Of a DNA stretch of 61,338 nt, positions 25,214 to 32,149 are shown in pieces. The notes beneath the pieces are model-generated. The model was not told the DNA's origin and made no database searches. It saw only the letters and a program-made list of their open reading frames with translations. The position numbers and the translations under genes are program-made. Source of the DNA: WRIS01 sp964345475. GTDB taxonomy: Bacteria > Actinomycetota > Coriobacteriia > Coriobacteriales > Eggerthellaceae. Within the stretch, counting starts at the first letter, position 1. Each line of letters begins with the position of its first letter. Location: positions 1 through 61,338 of the forward strand of contig CAYFQW010000009.1 in NCBI GenBank assembly GCA_964345475.1, in the 5' to 3' direction.

Positions 25214-25247
25214 TATAATCTAGGGTTGTCAATCGTGTACACTGTTG
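25214..25247 (+). promoter_or_regulatory. internal promoter and dyad before dmsB2
   Basis: TATAAT at 25214-25219 with no consensus -35. The dyad CAAtcGTGTACACtgTTG (25230-25247) is centred about 12 bases after the predicted start site. Its location suggests repression at, or an operator for, the dmsB2-dmsC unit. It lies just before the 11-bp repeat array. Confidence 0.45.
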
Positions 25248-25267
25248 TTGTGAATCATCAGTGCCAA

Positions 25268-25344
25268 GGAAACGTCACGGCAGTATCGCGGCAGTATCGC
25301 GGAAACGTCACGGCAGTATCACGGCAGTATCAAGGCAGTATCAG
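25268..25344 (+). repeat. 11-bp tandem array, seven units, with 33-bp higher order
   Basis: Units start at 25268, 25279, 25290, 25301, 25312, 25323 and 25334. Type A is GGAAACGTCAC and type B is GGCAGTATC plus two variable bases. Order A-B-B-A-B-B-B, i.e. two 33-bp superunits plus one. The period equals about one helical turn, so the sites would all face one side of the DNA. It ends 35 bases before the dmsB2 start. No protein binding is known. Confidence 0.9.
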
Positions 25345-25379
25345 AAAAGGCGACAAGGAAGCGCTGGCCGAAGAGGGCA

Positions 25380-26021
25380 ATGCAATACGGGTTTTATTTC
25401 GACAATACAAGGTGTACTGGTTGCAGGACCTGCGTGATAGCCTGCAAGGATTATCATGACCTTTCATTGGACCGCAGCTTTCGCCGAGTTATCGATTATG
25501 AGGGTGGGAAGTGGACAGAAGGAGAATCTGGCACCTACACCCAAGATGTTTTTATGTACCATATTTCCCTCGCCTGCAACCACTGCGACAAACCAGCTTG
25601 CGTTCAGGTATGTCCAACGGGAGCCATGCACAAGGATGAATGGGGCTTAGTATGGCCGGACTGGGGGAAATGCATAGGTTGCGGGTATTGCACAATGGCC
25701 TGCCCCTACCATTCGCCCATTATTGATCAGGCCGAAAAGAAGAGTAGTAAGTGCGATGGCTGCCGGGCGCGAATTTCTGAGGGCAAGGAAGCTATCTGCG
25801 TGCAGGCCTGTCCTGTTCGAGCCCTTGAATTTAGAGACGTCAACGATATGGAGGACATTCGGTCGGAGCTCACGACAAGCATCCTCCCTTTGCCCAGCGG
25901 CTCATATACCCTCCCAAACCTTTTTATCAAAAGCTCTCCAGCAGTGCAGAAGGCACAGACAGGAACAGGTCGTATCGCAAACCGCGACGAACTCCAGATA
26001 AGCGGGGAAAACAGTGACTAG
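25380..26021 (+). CDS. dmsB: second DmsB-type four-cluster iron-sulfur subunit
   Basis: A 213-residue paralogue of the preceding DmsB, here with four complete Cys groups: CTGCRTCVIACKDY, CNHCDKPACVQVCP, CIGCGYCTMACPYHSP (98-113) and KCDGCRARI with ICVQACPVRAL. ATG 25380 has GAAGAGG upstream. Its last 8 bases overlap the GTG start of dmsC, so it is translationally coupled to the membrane anchor. This copy, not dmsB1, probably takes electrons directly from DmsC. Whether it docks with the same DmsA or with another catalytic subunit elsewhere is open. Confidence 0.93.
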   Translation: MQYGFYFDNTRCTGCRTCVIACKDYHDLSLDRSFRRVIDYEGGKWTEGESGTYTQDVFMYHISLACNHCDKPACVQVCPTGAMHKDEWGLVWPDWGKCIGCGYCTMACPYHSPIIDQAEKKSSKCDGCRARISEGKEAICVQACPVRALEFRDVNDMEDIRSELTTSILPLPSGSYTLPNLFIKSSPAVQKAQTGTGRIANRDELQISGENSD

Positions 26022-26871
26022 CGGCTTCGACAATTTGTCTCTTGCCCTATTTACAACGCTTTCTCCCGCAGGTGTCATCGCTTTTATTTGTGCTGCCATA
26101 CCCATCTTGTTTTTCCGTTTGGATGACAAAGATAGCTCAAGGCTCAATCATTATCTTGCCGTCCCCTGTGCGGTGGTTCTTGTCGGATTTATCGCCTCAG
26201 CAACCCACCTGGGGACGCCCTCGAACGCACTGTATGTATTCACAGGAGTTGGACGCTCCCCCTTATCGAACGAAGTTTTTTGTGTAGTGCTCTTTTTGAT
26301 AGCGGCAGGATCTCAATGGATGTTTTCTTTCAAGAGGGATGCTCCCCGGATTCTGTCGCGCTCCTGGTTAGCCATCTCCTGTGTAGCAGGGGTTGCTTTC
26401 ATTGTCATGACATCACTTGCCTACGCAGTAGATACTGTCCCCACCTGGAACTCTTTTATCACACCTCTTAATCTGTGGCTTGCAGCCCTATTCGCAGGGC
26501 CGGTGCTAGGCATTCTTGTAGGCACTTTAGCCAATGTTAAAATGTCTGGCTATAGTCGCGTTCTCTCTATACTTGCATCGATTGGCTTCATTGTTGGTTT
26601 GGGTTTCCTTGCCGCGACCCAAAAAAGCTTACCCGCTATATCGAACAACGAGTTTTCGGCAATTGAGCTGCTGCCACATTATCCTGCGGTAATTCTCGGA
26701 TATATTCTCTTTGGGTGTGTAGGGCTTAGTTTGGTGGTCTATGCTCATAGACAAAAGCCTTCACGGCGCAAGGTCTTGCTCTACCTCACGCTTGCCTGCA
26801 TATTCATTTTTCTTGCAGTATTCATCCCCCGTATCGCTTTTTATAAGCTCCATATGACCGTCGGCTTTTAG
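26014..26871 (+). CDS. dmsC: DmsC-type membrane anchor, quinol oxidase subunit
   Basis: 285-residue integral membrane protein with eight predicted helices. It oxidises menaquinol and passes electrons to DmsB. Family marks: LSPAGVIAF in the first helix, SATHLGTPSNALYVF and SPLSNEVF after the second, and the C-terminal PRIAFYKLHMTVG. The start is GTG at 26014-26016 inside the dmsB2 stop region. It supplies the membrane link for the whole dms locus and ties it to menG and the putative futalosine-route gene. Confidence 0.9.
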   Translation: MTSGFDNLSLALFTTLSPAGVIAFICAAIPILFFRLDDKDSSRLNHYLAVPCAVVLVGFIASATHLGTPSNALYVFTGVGRSPLSNEVFCVVLFLIAAGSQWMFSFKRDAPRILSRSWLAISCVAGVAFIVMTSLAYAVDTVPTWNSFITPLNLWLAALFAGPVLGILVGTLANVKMSGYSRVLSILASIGFIVGLGFLAATQKSLPAISNNEFSAIELLPHYPAVILGYILFGCVGLSLVVYAHRQKPSRRKVLLYLTLACIFIFLAVFIPRIAFYKLHMTVGF

Positions 26872-26980
26872 TTGACATAACCCTATACTAGCACCGAGCT
26901 TGCTACAGCTATCGGCTTGCTGTTGTCTTGCCCTTCTTGTCCCCTTACTGCGAAGATGCCTGAATAGGCAAATGATGTAC

Positions 26981-26986
26981 TATACT
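26981..26986 (+). promoter_or_regulatory. -10 box giving a leaderless start for the MFS gene
   Basis: TATACT at 26981-26986 ends seven bases before the ATG at 26994, so transcription would begin at or next to the start codon. No ribosome site is present. The -35 region is poor. Confidence 0.4.
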
Positions 26987-26993
26987 ATCTCGA

Positions 26994-28550
26994 ATGACGA
27001 ACACCCTCGAAGTGACATCTCTCTCTAAAAAAAGACGGTGGCTTTGCCTCGCCGTCCTTTCGCTTGCTATGTTTGCCGTGGCAATAGATATGACCGTGAT
27101 GAATATCGCTTTACCGTATATCACGATAGATCTCCAACCAAGCTCCGACCAGCAGCTCTGGATCCTCGATATATACTCACTTGTTCTTGCAGGTTTTTTG
27201 GTGCCCGCAAGCTCCCTTTCCGATCGGTGGGGCAGAAAACGCATGCTCCTGGCTGGGTTTCTCGTTTTTGGTCTGTCTCGCCTATTGGTCGTTTTCACTT
27301 CCACAGCGCTGCATATTATTTTCGTTCGCGCATTACTCGGCGTGGGTGGCGCCATGATTATGCCAACTACGCTTTCTATGATTCGAAGTATCTTCGCGGA
27401 CCCAAAGGAGCGATCTGTCGCTCTTGGCGTATGGGCTGCGATAGCTGGTACGGGGATGGCGATCGGCCCCATAATCGGAGGTATGCTGCTCGAGCATTTA
27501 AGTTGGCATATAACCCTTCTTGTCAATGCCCCCATTATGATAATCTGTTTTATTTCTGGCTTCTTTCTTATGCCTGAATACAAGGTCAAAAACCCAGGTA
27601 CCTGGGATGTGCTTGCTGCAGCAGTTGCTTTCGCAGGGTTAATCCTCCTTATGTGGTCGATAAAACACTTGGCTGCCATCATGAGTTTTGATGTAGCAGG
27701 ACTCTTAAGCCTGATTGTTGGGATTGCCCTGTTGACATACTTTGTCTTTCGCTGCAAAAACTCAAAACATCCTCTCCTCGAAGTAAGCCTCTTCAAAAGT
27801 AAGACCTTCACAGCTGGTACGATTGCCGCATTAGGTTCAATGTTCGGGGTTGGCGCTATCCTTTTCCTTATTGCCCAGTGGCTTCAACTTGTCGAAGGTT
27901 CGGGCCCTATGGAATCGGGCATAAAGCTTATCCCCTTCGCTGCAGGAAGTATTATCGGTTCACTTGCCGCACCTTATTTCGCAGGAAAGTTTCGCGTCAG
28001 AAACGTAATGTGCGTCGGCTTGGCCATTGCCGCAGTCGGAATGGCCATGCTTTTTCCTTTCGGAAGCAACCTATCCTATACCCCAGTTGCCATATCGGGT
28101 TTCCTTGTCAGCTCTGGAACGGGAGTTCTAGCACTGGGATCTGCTCTTATCATGCTAGAAACCCCTCTTGAAAAAGCAGCGAGCGCGGCTGCTTTTGACG
28201 AGATATCCTATGACCTGGGAAGTGTTTTGGGCATTGCGGTGTTAGGCAGTATATCGTCAATCATCTACCGTCTCGGCCTTAACACTGAGCACCTCGCATC
28301 ACTGGGCTTAGACCAAGCGTCTATTGACGCAGCCATGCAGTCTTTCAGCGCCGCATATGCCGTAGCAGAACAAACTGGCGTTACCGAGCTCCTGACAAGC
28401 GGGTCGAACTCTTTCACCGAGTCTATCGTTGCAACCAGTGCCATTGGCGGACTTGTGCTGCTCCTCGCAGCCGGTCTGCTCTTCTATCTGATTCCTAAAG
28501 ACACGGATATTTCTGGAACTGACAGTTCCGTTGAAGAGACATCCTTATAA
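26994..28550 (+). CDS. DHA2-family (EmrB/QacA) 14-TM multidrug exporter
   Basis: Major facilitator of the 14-helix drug:proton antiporter type, 518 residues. Motif A is LSDRWGRKRMLLAGF. Motif C lies in GTGMAIGPIIGGML. Motif D1 is AIDMTVMNIALPYI. The substrate cannot be predicted; such proteins export dyes, quaternary amines or antibiotics. It is monocistronic, flanked by the dms locus and the convergent coaX. No regulator of the TetR or MarR type is adjacent. Confidence 0.9.
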   Translation: MTNTLEVTSLSKKRRWLCLAVLSLAMFAVAIDMTVMNIALPYITIDLQPSSDQQLWILDIYSLVLAGFLVPASSLSDRWGRKRMLLAGFLVFGLSRLLVVFTSTALHIIFVRALLGVGGAMIMPTTLSMIRSIFADPKERSVALGVWAAIAGTGMAIGPIIGGMLLEHLSWHITLLVNAPIMIICFISGFFLMPEYKVKNPGTWDVLAAAVAFAGLILLMWSIKHLAAIMSFDVAGLLSLIVGIALLTYFVFRCKNSKHPLLEVSLFKSKTFTAGTIAALGSMFGVGAILFLIAQWLQLVEGSGPMESGIKLIPFAAGSIIGSLAAPYFAGKFRVRNVMCVGLAIAAVGMAMLFPFGSNLSYTPVAISGFLVSSGTGVLALGSALIMLETPLEKAASAAAFDEISYDLGSVLGIAVLGSISSIIYRLGLNTEHLASLGLDQASIDAAMQSFSAAYAVAEQTGVTELLTSGSNSFTESIVATSAIGGLVLLLAAGLLFYLIPKDTDISGTDSSVEETSL

Positions 28551-28593
28551 GCGCTGCCCTGAGTGCGCACTCTGCCGGTAGCGAAGATAATCA

Positions 28594-28626
28594 CGGCAGC
28601 ATATTTCTCAGCGAAAAATGCTGCCG
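28594..28626. terminator. shared hairpin between converging MFS and coaX
   Basis: CGGCAGCAT (28594-28602) and ATGCTGCCG (28618-28626), a perfect 9-bp stem with a 15-base A/T-rich loop, between two convergent stops. Neither side has a clear T-run. Confidence 0.55.
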
Positions 28627-28636
28627 AAAACAGCCC

Positions 28637-29410
28637 TTAACACACATCGTGGCTTTCACAGATAAGCCTCAGACCCTCGAGGGTCAGCTCTTCGTTCACT
28701 TCCGTAATGGTTGAAGAGAACTCAGTTATCGTACCTGCAAACCCTCCCGTCCCTATTACGGGAGTCTCATAGCCCAGCTGGGCAAACACACGACGCACCA
28801 GACCATCCACCCGATCAGCCTCTCCGTAGAGTATGCCTGCTTGAACAGCCTCATCGGTACTGCCTCCAATGGCGGTATGAGGATCAGCCAGTTCAATAGC
28901 ACCAATTCGTGCAGCATGGGCAAAGAGGGCGCTTGCTGCCGTCTCAAGGCCAGGAGCTATAATACCGCCCACGAACATACCCCTTTTATCTATCACTTCA
29001 ATATTGGTCGCTGTTCCAAAATCGACCACGATAACGGGGGCACCGTACAGTTCTACAGCAGCCACCGCATCCGCTACGCGATCAGCACCAATTTCGTCAG
29101 GATTGCAATAATCTGCCTTAAAGAGAGGATGGGCCTTGCGCGCTGAAACTATGAGAGCTTCTTTTTTAAGAAGGTATTCCGACACCCCTCCCCAGGATGT
29201 CGTCAGGCGTGGTACCACCGAGGCTATTGCTATCCCTTTGATTTCAGAAACTCCGATTTTATCCTCATATAAGAGGCTCGTCATCTTGATACGCAGCTCG
29301 TCGGACGTATCCGCCTTATCAGTGACGATACGCCACATAAAACGCAGCTCCGAACCTTTGTATAGACCAAGTACCGTTTGGGTATTTCCAACATCCACTG
29401 CAAGTAACAT
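28637..29410 (-). CDS. coaX: type III pantothenate kinase
   Basis: First committed step of CoA synthesis: pantothenate to 4'-phosphopantothenate. 257 residues. Phosphate loop VDVGNTQTVLGLY (5-17), the GADRVADAVAAVELYG block, and VVDFGTATNIEVID, as in all CoaX. ATG at 29408-29410; the ribosome site is weak. It is divergent from the response regulator with 100 bases between them, where a minus-strand TATACT (29455-29460) may serve as its -10. Confidence 0.95.
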   Translation of the reverse strand: MLLAVDVGNTQTVLGLYKGSELRFMWRIVTDKADTSDELRIKMTSLLYEDKIGVSEIKGIAIASVVPRLTTSWGGVSEYLLKKEALIVSARKAHPLFKADYCNPDEIGADRVADAVAAVELYGAPVIVVDFGTATNIEVIDKRGMFVGGIIAPGLETAASALFAHAARIGAIELADPHTAIGGSTDEAVQAGILYGEADRVDGLVRRVFAQLGYETPVIGTGGFAGTITEFSSTITEVNEELTLEGLRLICESHDVC

Positions 29411-29510
29411 ATTTTTGACAATCCCATCATTAGTCGCTGAACATAACTAAAGTGGTAGTATACCAAGCAAAAACGACTCACAGCCCGTAGAGCCGACAGA
29501 AAGGTCGCCA

Positions 29511-30206
29511 ATGAACGATTCACCAAGTAGAATTCTCGTTGTGGATGACGAACCCTCCATTACTGAGTTTGTAAGCTACGCCTTACGGAAGGAAGGGTTT
29601 CAGACTGATGTAGCAGGAAACGGCGAAGAGGCGTTCGCCCTTGCACAGAAGAATCCTTACGACCTTTTTGTTCTTGACATTATGCTTCCTGGCATGGACG
29701 GGTATGAGCTTTGCCGCCGTATTCGTTCAAAAACTTCTGCACCCGTACTGTTTCTCTCAGCCCGAGACACCGAGCTTGATAAGGTGGTTGGCCTTGAAAT
29801 AGGCGGGGATGATTACCTTGCTAAACCCTTTGGCGTGCGCGAGCTTATTGCACGCGTTCGGGCTCTTCTAAGACGAGGCCAATTGAGCGACCTTCCTGAA
29901 ACGGAAAATATCATTAAAGCAAGTGGTATTACGCTTGATGAAGATGCGCACATGGCTTTCGGCGACCGTGGTGAAATCAGTCTTACGCCTCGTGAGTTTG
30001 AACTATTGGCAAGTCTCATGAAAAATGCTGGCAAGGTAGTTTCTCGGGAAGATCTTTTACGCGACGCCTGGGGCTGGGAGTATTTAACCGAAACGAAGAC
30101 TGTCGATACGCATATCAAACGTCTTCGCGACAAAATTGATGCCGCGGGATATGATGCGGGCTTAGTCGAAACCGTACGCGGATATGGCTATCGGTTTAAA
30201 GCCTAA
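29511..30206 (+). CDS. OmpR/PhoB-family response regulator
   Basis: 231 residues: a receiver domain (VVDDEPSITEF, the phosphorylatable Asp in LFVLDIMLPGMDGYE, and Lys in LAKPFGVREL), then a winged-helix DNA-binding domain ending in VDTHIKRLRDKIDAAG and TVRGYGYRF. ATG 29511 follows AGAAAGG. The partner kinase follows immediately in the same reading frame after the TAA stop. Target genes are unknown; nothing nearby hints at the signal. Confidence 0.95.
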   Translation: MNDSPSRILVVDDEPSITEFVSYALRKEGFQTDVAGNGEEAFALAQKNPYDLFVLDIMLPGMDGYELCRRIRSKTSAPVLFLSARDTELDKVVGLEIGGDDYLAKPFGVRELIARVRALLRRGQLSDLPETENIIKASGITLDEDAHMAFGDRGEISLTPREFELLASLMKNAGKVVSREDLLRDAWGWEYLTETKTVDTHIKRLRDKIDAAGYDAGLVETVRGYGYRFKA

Positions 30207-30215
30207 GGATCTGCC

Positions 30216-31244
30216 ATTAAGCGGCTGCAGACATATTTCTCGCTCCTCACGACACTTATGATGCTTTTTGCGGGAGCTATTATTTCTCTTATCCTCGTTC
30301 TTGTACACGGACTTACACCTCTTGCCTTTCTCTACCTTATACCAGCAGCGGCCGTCGTCTTCATCATAAGCCTTATCATCGGCTACTATCTTTCGGAACC
30401 GCTCAATCTCTTGTGCAGAAATATCAAGAAAACTGCTGAAGGTGGAGTGTATACACCCTTTACTGAGAAAGGGCGTCTTTTTGAAGCCGACTGCCTTTCT
30501 GAAAGTTTTGACCGCCTCTTCATGCGCACGCAGACGCAAGAAGAGGATTTATGCAAACAAAGTCGGCGCCAAAATAATTTCATCAGCGATGTTGCTCACG
30601 AGCTGCGTACTCCCCTCACCGCAATCCATGGCAACGCAGAACTTCTTACAGACCCCGAACTACCGATCGAGCTCCATGACAAGTTCTGCCAGATAATCAT
30701 CGATGAGAGCGATCGCTTAGGGAGGCTCACTAACGATCTTTTAACTCTGCAGCATATCGAACGCAATACTCCAGTCTCTGAACTTCAGCGGGTAAACCTC
30801 CGGGCCTTATCGCAGGAAGTCACAAACATGATGAAGCCTCTGCTTGACCGTATCGAGGCAAAGGTAGATATCGTAGGAGAATCTCCCGATGTACTTGGCG
30901 AGCCAGATAGGCTCAAGCAGGTCGTTTCCAATTTGATTGAAAACGCGATTCGCTTCATAAAGCCAGGCGGCCACATTACCATCGACCTCTTTGGCTTGAA
31001 GAACAACTCCGTACTCACCGTATCTGACGATGGTGACGGCTTTGGTGACATTGACCCGGCATTGCTTTTCGATCGATTCTACCGCACCGACTCTTCGCGC
31101 AGTCGCGAAACGGGCGGTTCGGGTCTGGGACTCGCTATTGTAAAGTCAATCGTCGAAGCTCATGACGGAACTGTCGAGGCTCTGAATCTTCCTGAAAGCG
31201 GCGCTTGTTTTATTGTAGCCATTCCCTCTATTGTAGAAACGTAA
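30216..31244 (+). CDS. intramembrane-sensing-type histidine kinase, probable ATT start
   Basis: 342 residues if it begins at ATT 30216, which has the ribosome site AAGGAT five bases upstream. The nearest ATG (30258) lacks one and would cut off the first helix. Two membrane helices (about 5-32 and 36-59) are joined by a very short loop, so there is no extracytoplasmic sensor domain. Then DHp with His128 (VAHELRTP) and the ATPase boxes NLIENAIRF, DDGDGFGD and SGLGLAIVKSI. It pairs with the preceding response regulator. Its stop codon lies in the loop of a hairpin. Confidence 0.88.
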   Translation: MKRLQTYFSLLTTLMMLFAGAIISLILVLVHGLTPLAFLYLIPAAAVVFIISLIIGYYLSEPLNLLCRNIKKTAEGGVYTPFTEKGRLFEADCLSESFDRLFMRTQTQEEDLCKQSRRQNNFISDVAHELRTPLTAIHGNAELLTDPELPIELHDKFCQIIIDESDRLGRLTNDLLTLQHIERNTPVSELQRVNLRALSQEVTNMMKPLLDRIEAKVDIVGESPDVLGEPDRLKQVVSNLIENAIRFIKPGGHITIDLFGLKNNSVLTVSDDGDGFGDIDPALLFDRFYRTDSSRSRETGGSGLGLAIVKSIVEAHDGTVEALNLPESGACFIVAIPSIVET

Positions 31245-31257
31245 AAACGTTTCTACA
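31232..31257 (+). terminator. hairpin spanning the kinase stop codon
   Basis: TGTAGAAACG (31232-31241) and CGTTTCTACA (31248-31257) form a perfect 10-bp stem; the TAA stop is the start of its six-base loop. No T-run follows, so it may act in mRNA end protection or rho-independent pausing rather than as a classic terminator. Confidence 0.5.
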
Positions 31258-31385
31258 CTGCCTCAAGCACACGTTCGCTCAGCTAAAGCGGGAGCCTACC
31301 TCCTCAGGCACGTGTTCTCGATCGGCCAAAGCGGAAACTTACCTCCTCCGACACGTGTTCGGGCTCGGCTAAAGAGGATACTTAC
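31258..31385. repeat. 43-bp imperfect tandem repeat, three copies
   Basis: Units at 31258-31299, 31300-31342 and 31343-31385, plus a partial fourth. Shared core: CACGTGTTC, then C-GGCTAAAG-GGA and CTTACCTCCTC. It fills the gap between the kinase and bioY stop codons (31245-31483). No ORF or known element. Confidence 0.8.
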
Positions 31386-31483
31386 CTCTCCTTGAGAAGG
31401 CTGCCTCGTATTCCCGTTATGACTAACCTCTTCTTTACGTCTAGAGTTGCACTAATGCCAGGATGCATATCTATCAACGCGAA

Positions 31484-32119
31484 TCACTGTGAAAGACGAG
31501 ACTTCAGGATTCCTGTGTGCGATAAGGCTCGTTTGAGGGCCTCAGCAGTTGGTATGGCTACAGCGATCTTAATTATATCTATGATAAGAAACGGAGCGAC
31601 AGCAACGGTAAAGGCAGCCATCGGAGACATATTGGCCACAAGTGTTATTTGAAACCACCCACAAGCATAGCTTGTAATAAGAAAAACAGCTGACATTGCG
31701 ATGGATACGGCCAGCGAGAAGCCTTGCTGGCCTAGCTTTTTCTCTCCAAGCTTTTTAACCTTGTCCCGCGAACACATCCAAAACAAAGCCATAGCTGCTA
31801 ATGCTCCCAGCATAAAGCCCCACAAAAAACCACCTGTCGGGCCAACAAGCACGCCAATACCTCCGCGCATGCCAGAAAATACGGGCAAACCAAGAGCGCC
31901 CATCATAAGATACACGGTTAAAGAAATAAAAAATTGCTGAGGCTTCAAAATGAGTAAGGCCAGCACCATCACGAACACTTGAAGAGTTACGGGCACTGCC
32001 CCTAAGGGAATAGTCACCCAGGCACCAAGCACCATCAAGGCAAGCATGAGTCCACTTACAGCGATCCCTTGCATACGAGATCTACTTCGCTGCTGCTCAT
32101 TTTTCTTTGTATCTTTCAT
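31484..32119 (-). CDS. bioY: biotin transporter substrate component BioY
   Basis: ECF-type S component that binds and imports biotin, 211 residues and six membrane helices. Diagnostic: LGAVPVTLQVFVM near residue 40, MMGALGLPVFSGMRGGIGVLVGPTGGFLWGF, and a C-terminal FLIIDIIKIAVA. ATG 32119 is chosen because AGGAGGGTGAT sits nine bases before it; GTG at 32128 falls inside that site. No EcfA or EcfT genes adjoin, so it works alone or with a shared module. It shares a strand with birA and a MATE gene, 30 bases from the latter. Confidence 0.93.
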   Translation of the reverse strand: MKDTKKNEQQRSRSRMQGIAVSGLMLALMVLGAWVTIPLGAVPVTLQVFVMVLALLILKPQQFFISLTVYLMMGALGLPVFSGMRGGIGVLVGPTGGFLWGFMLGALAAMALFWMCSRDKVKKLGEKKLGQQGFSLAVSIAMSAVFLITSYACGWFQITLVANMSPMAAFTVAVAPFLIIDIIKIAVAIPTAEALKRALSHTGILKSRLSQ

Positions 32120-32149
32120 CTTAATCACCCTCCTGAATACTCAGTCTTT

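Noticed and set aside
25128..25379. CRISPR-like array between dmsB1 and dmsB2
   Set aside because: Units are contiguous 11-bp repeats without spacers, and no cas genes are present.
25226..25459. 77-residue reading frame over the 11-bp repeats and the start of dmsB2
   Set aside because: It opens at TTG, has a repeat-driven composition (GNVTAVSRQY twice) and overlaps 80 bases of a certain gene in another frame, so it is a by-product of repeats divisible by 33.
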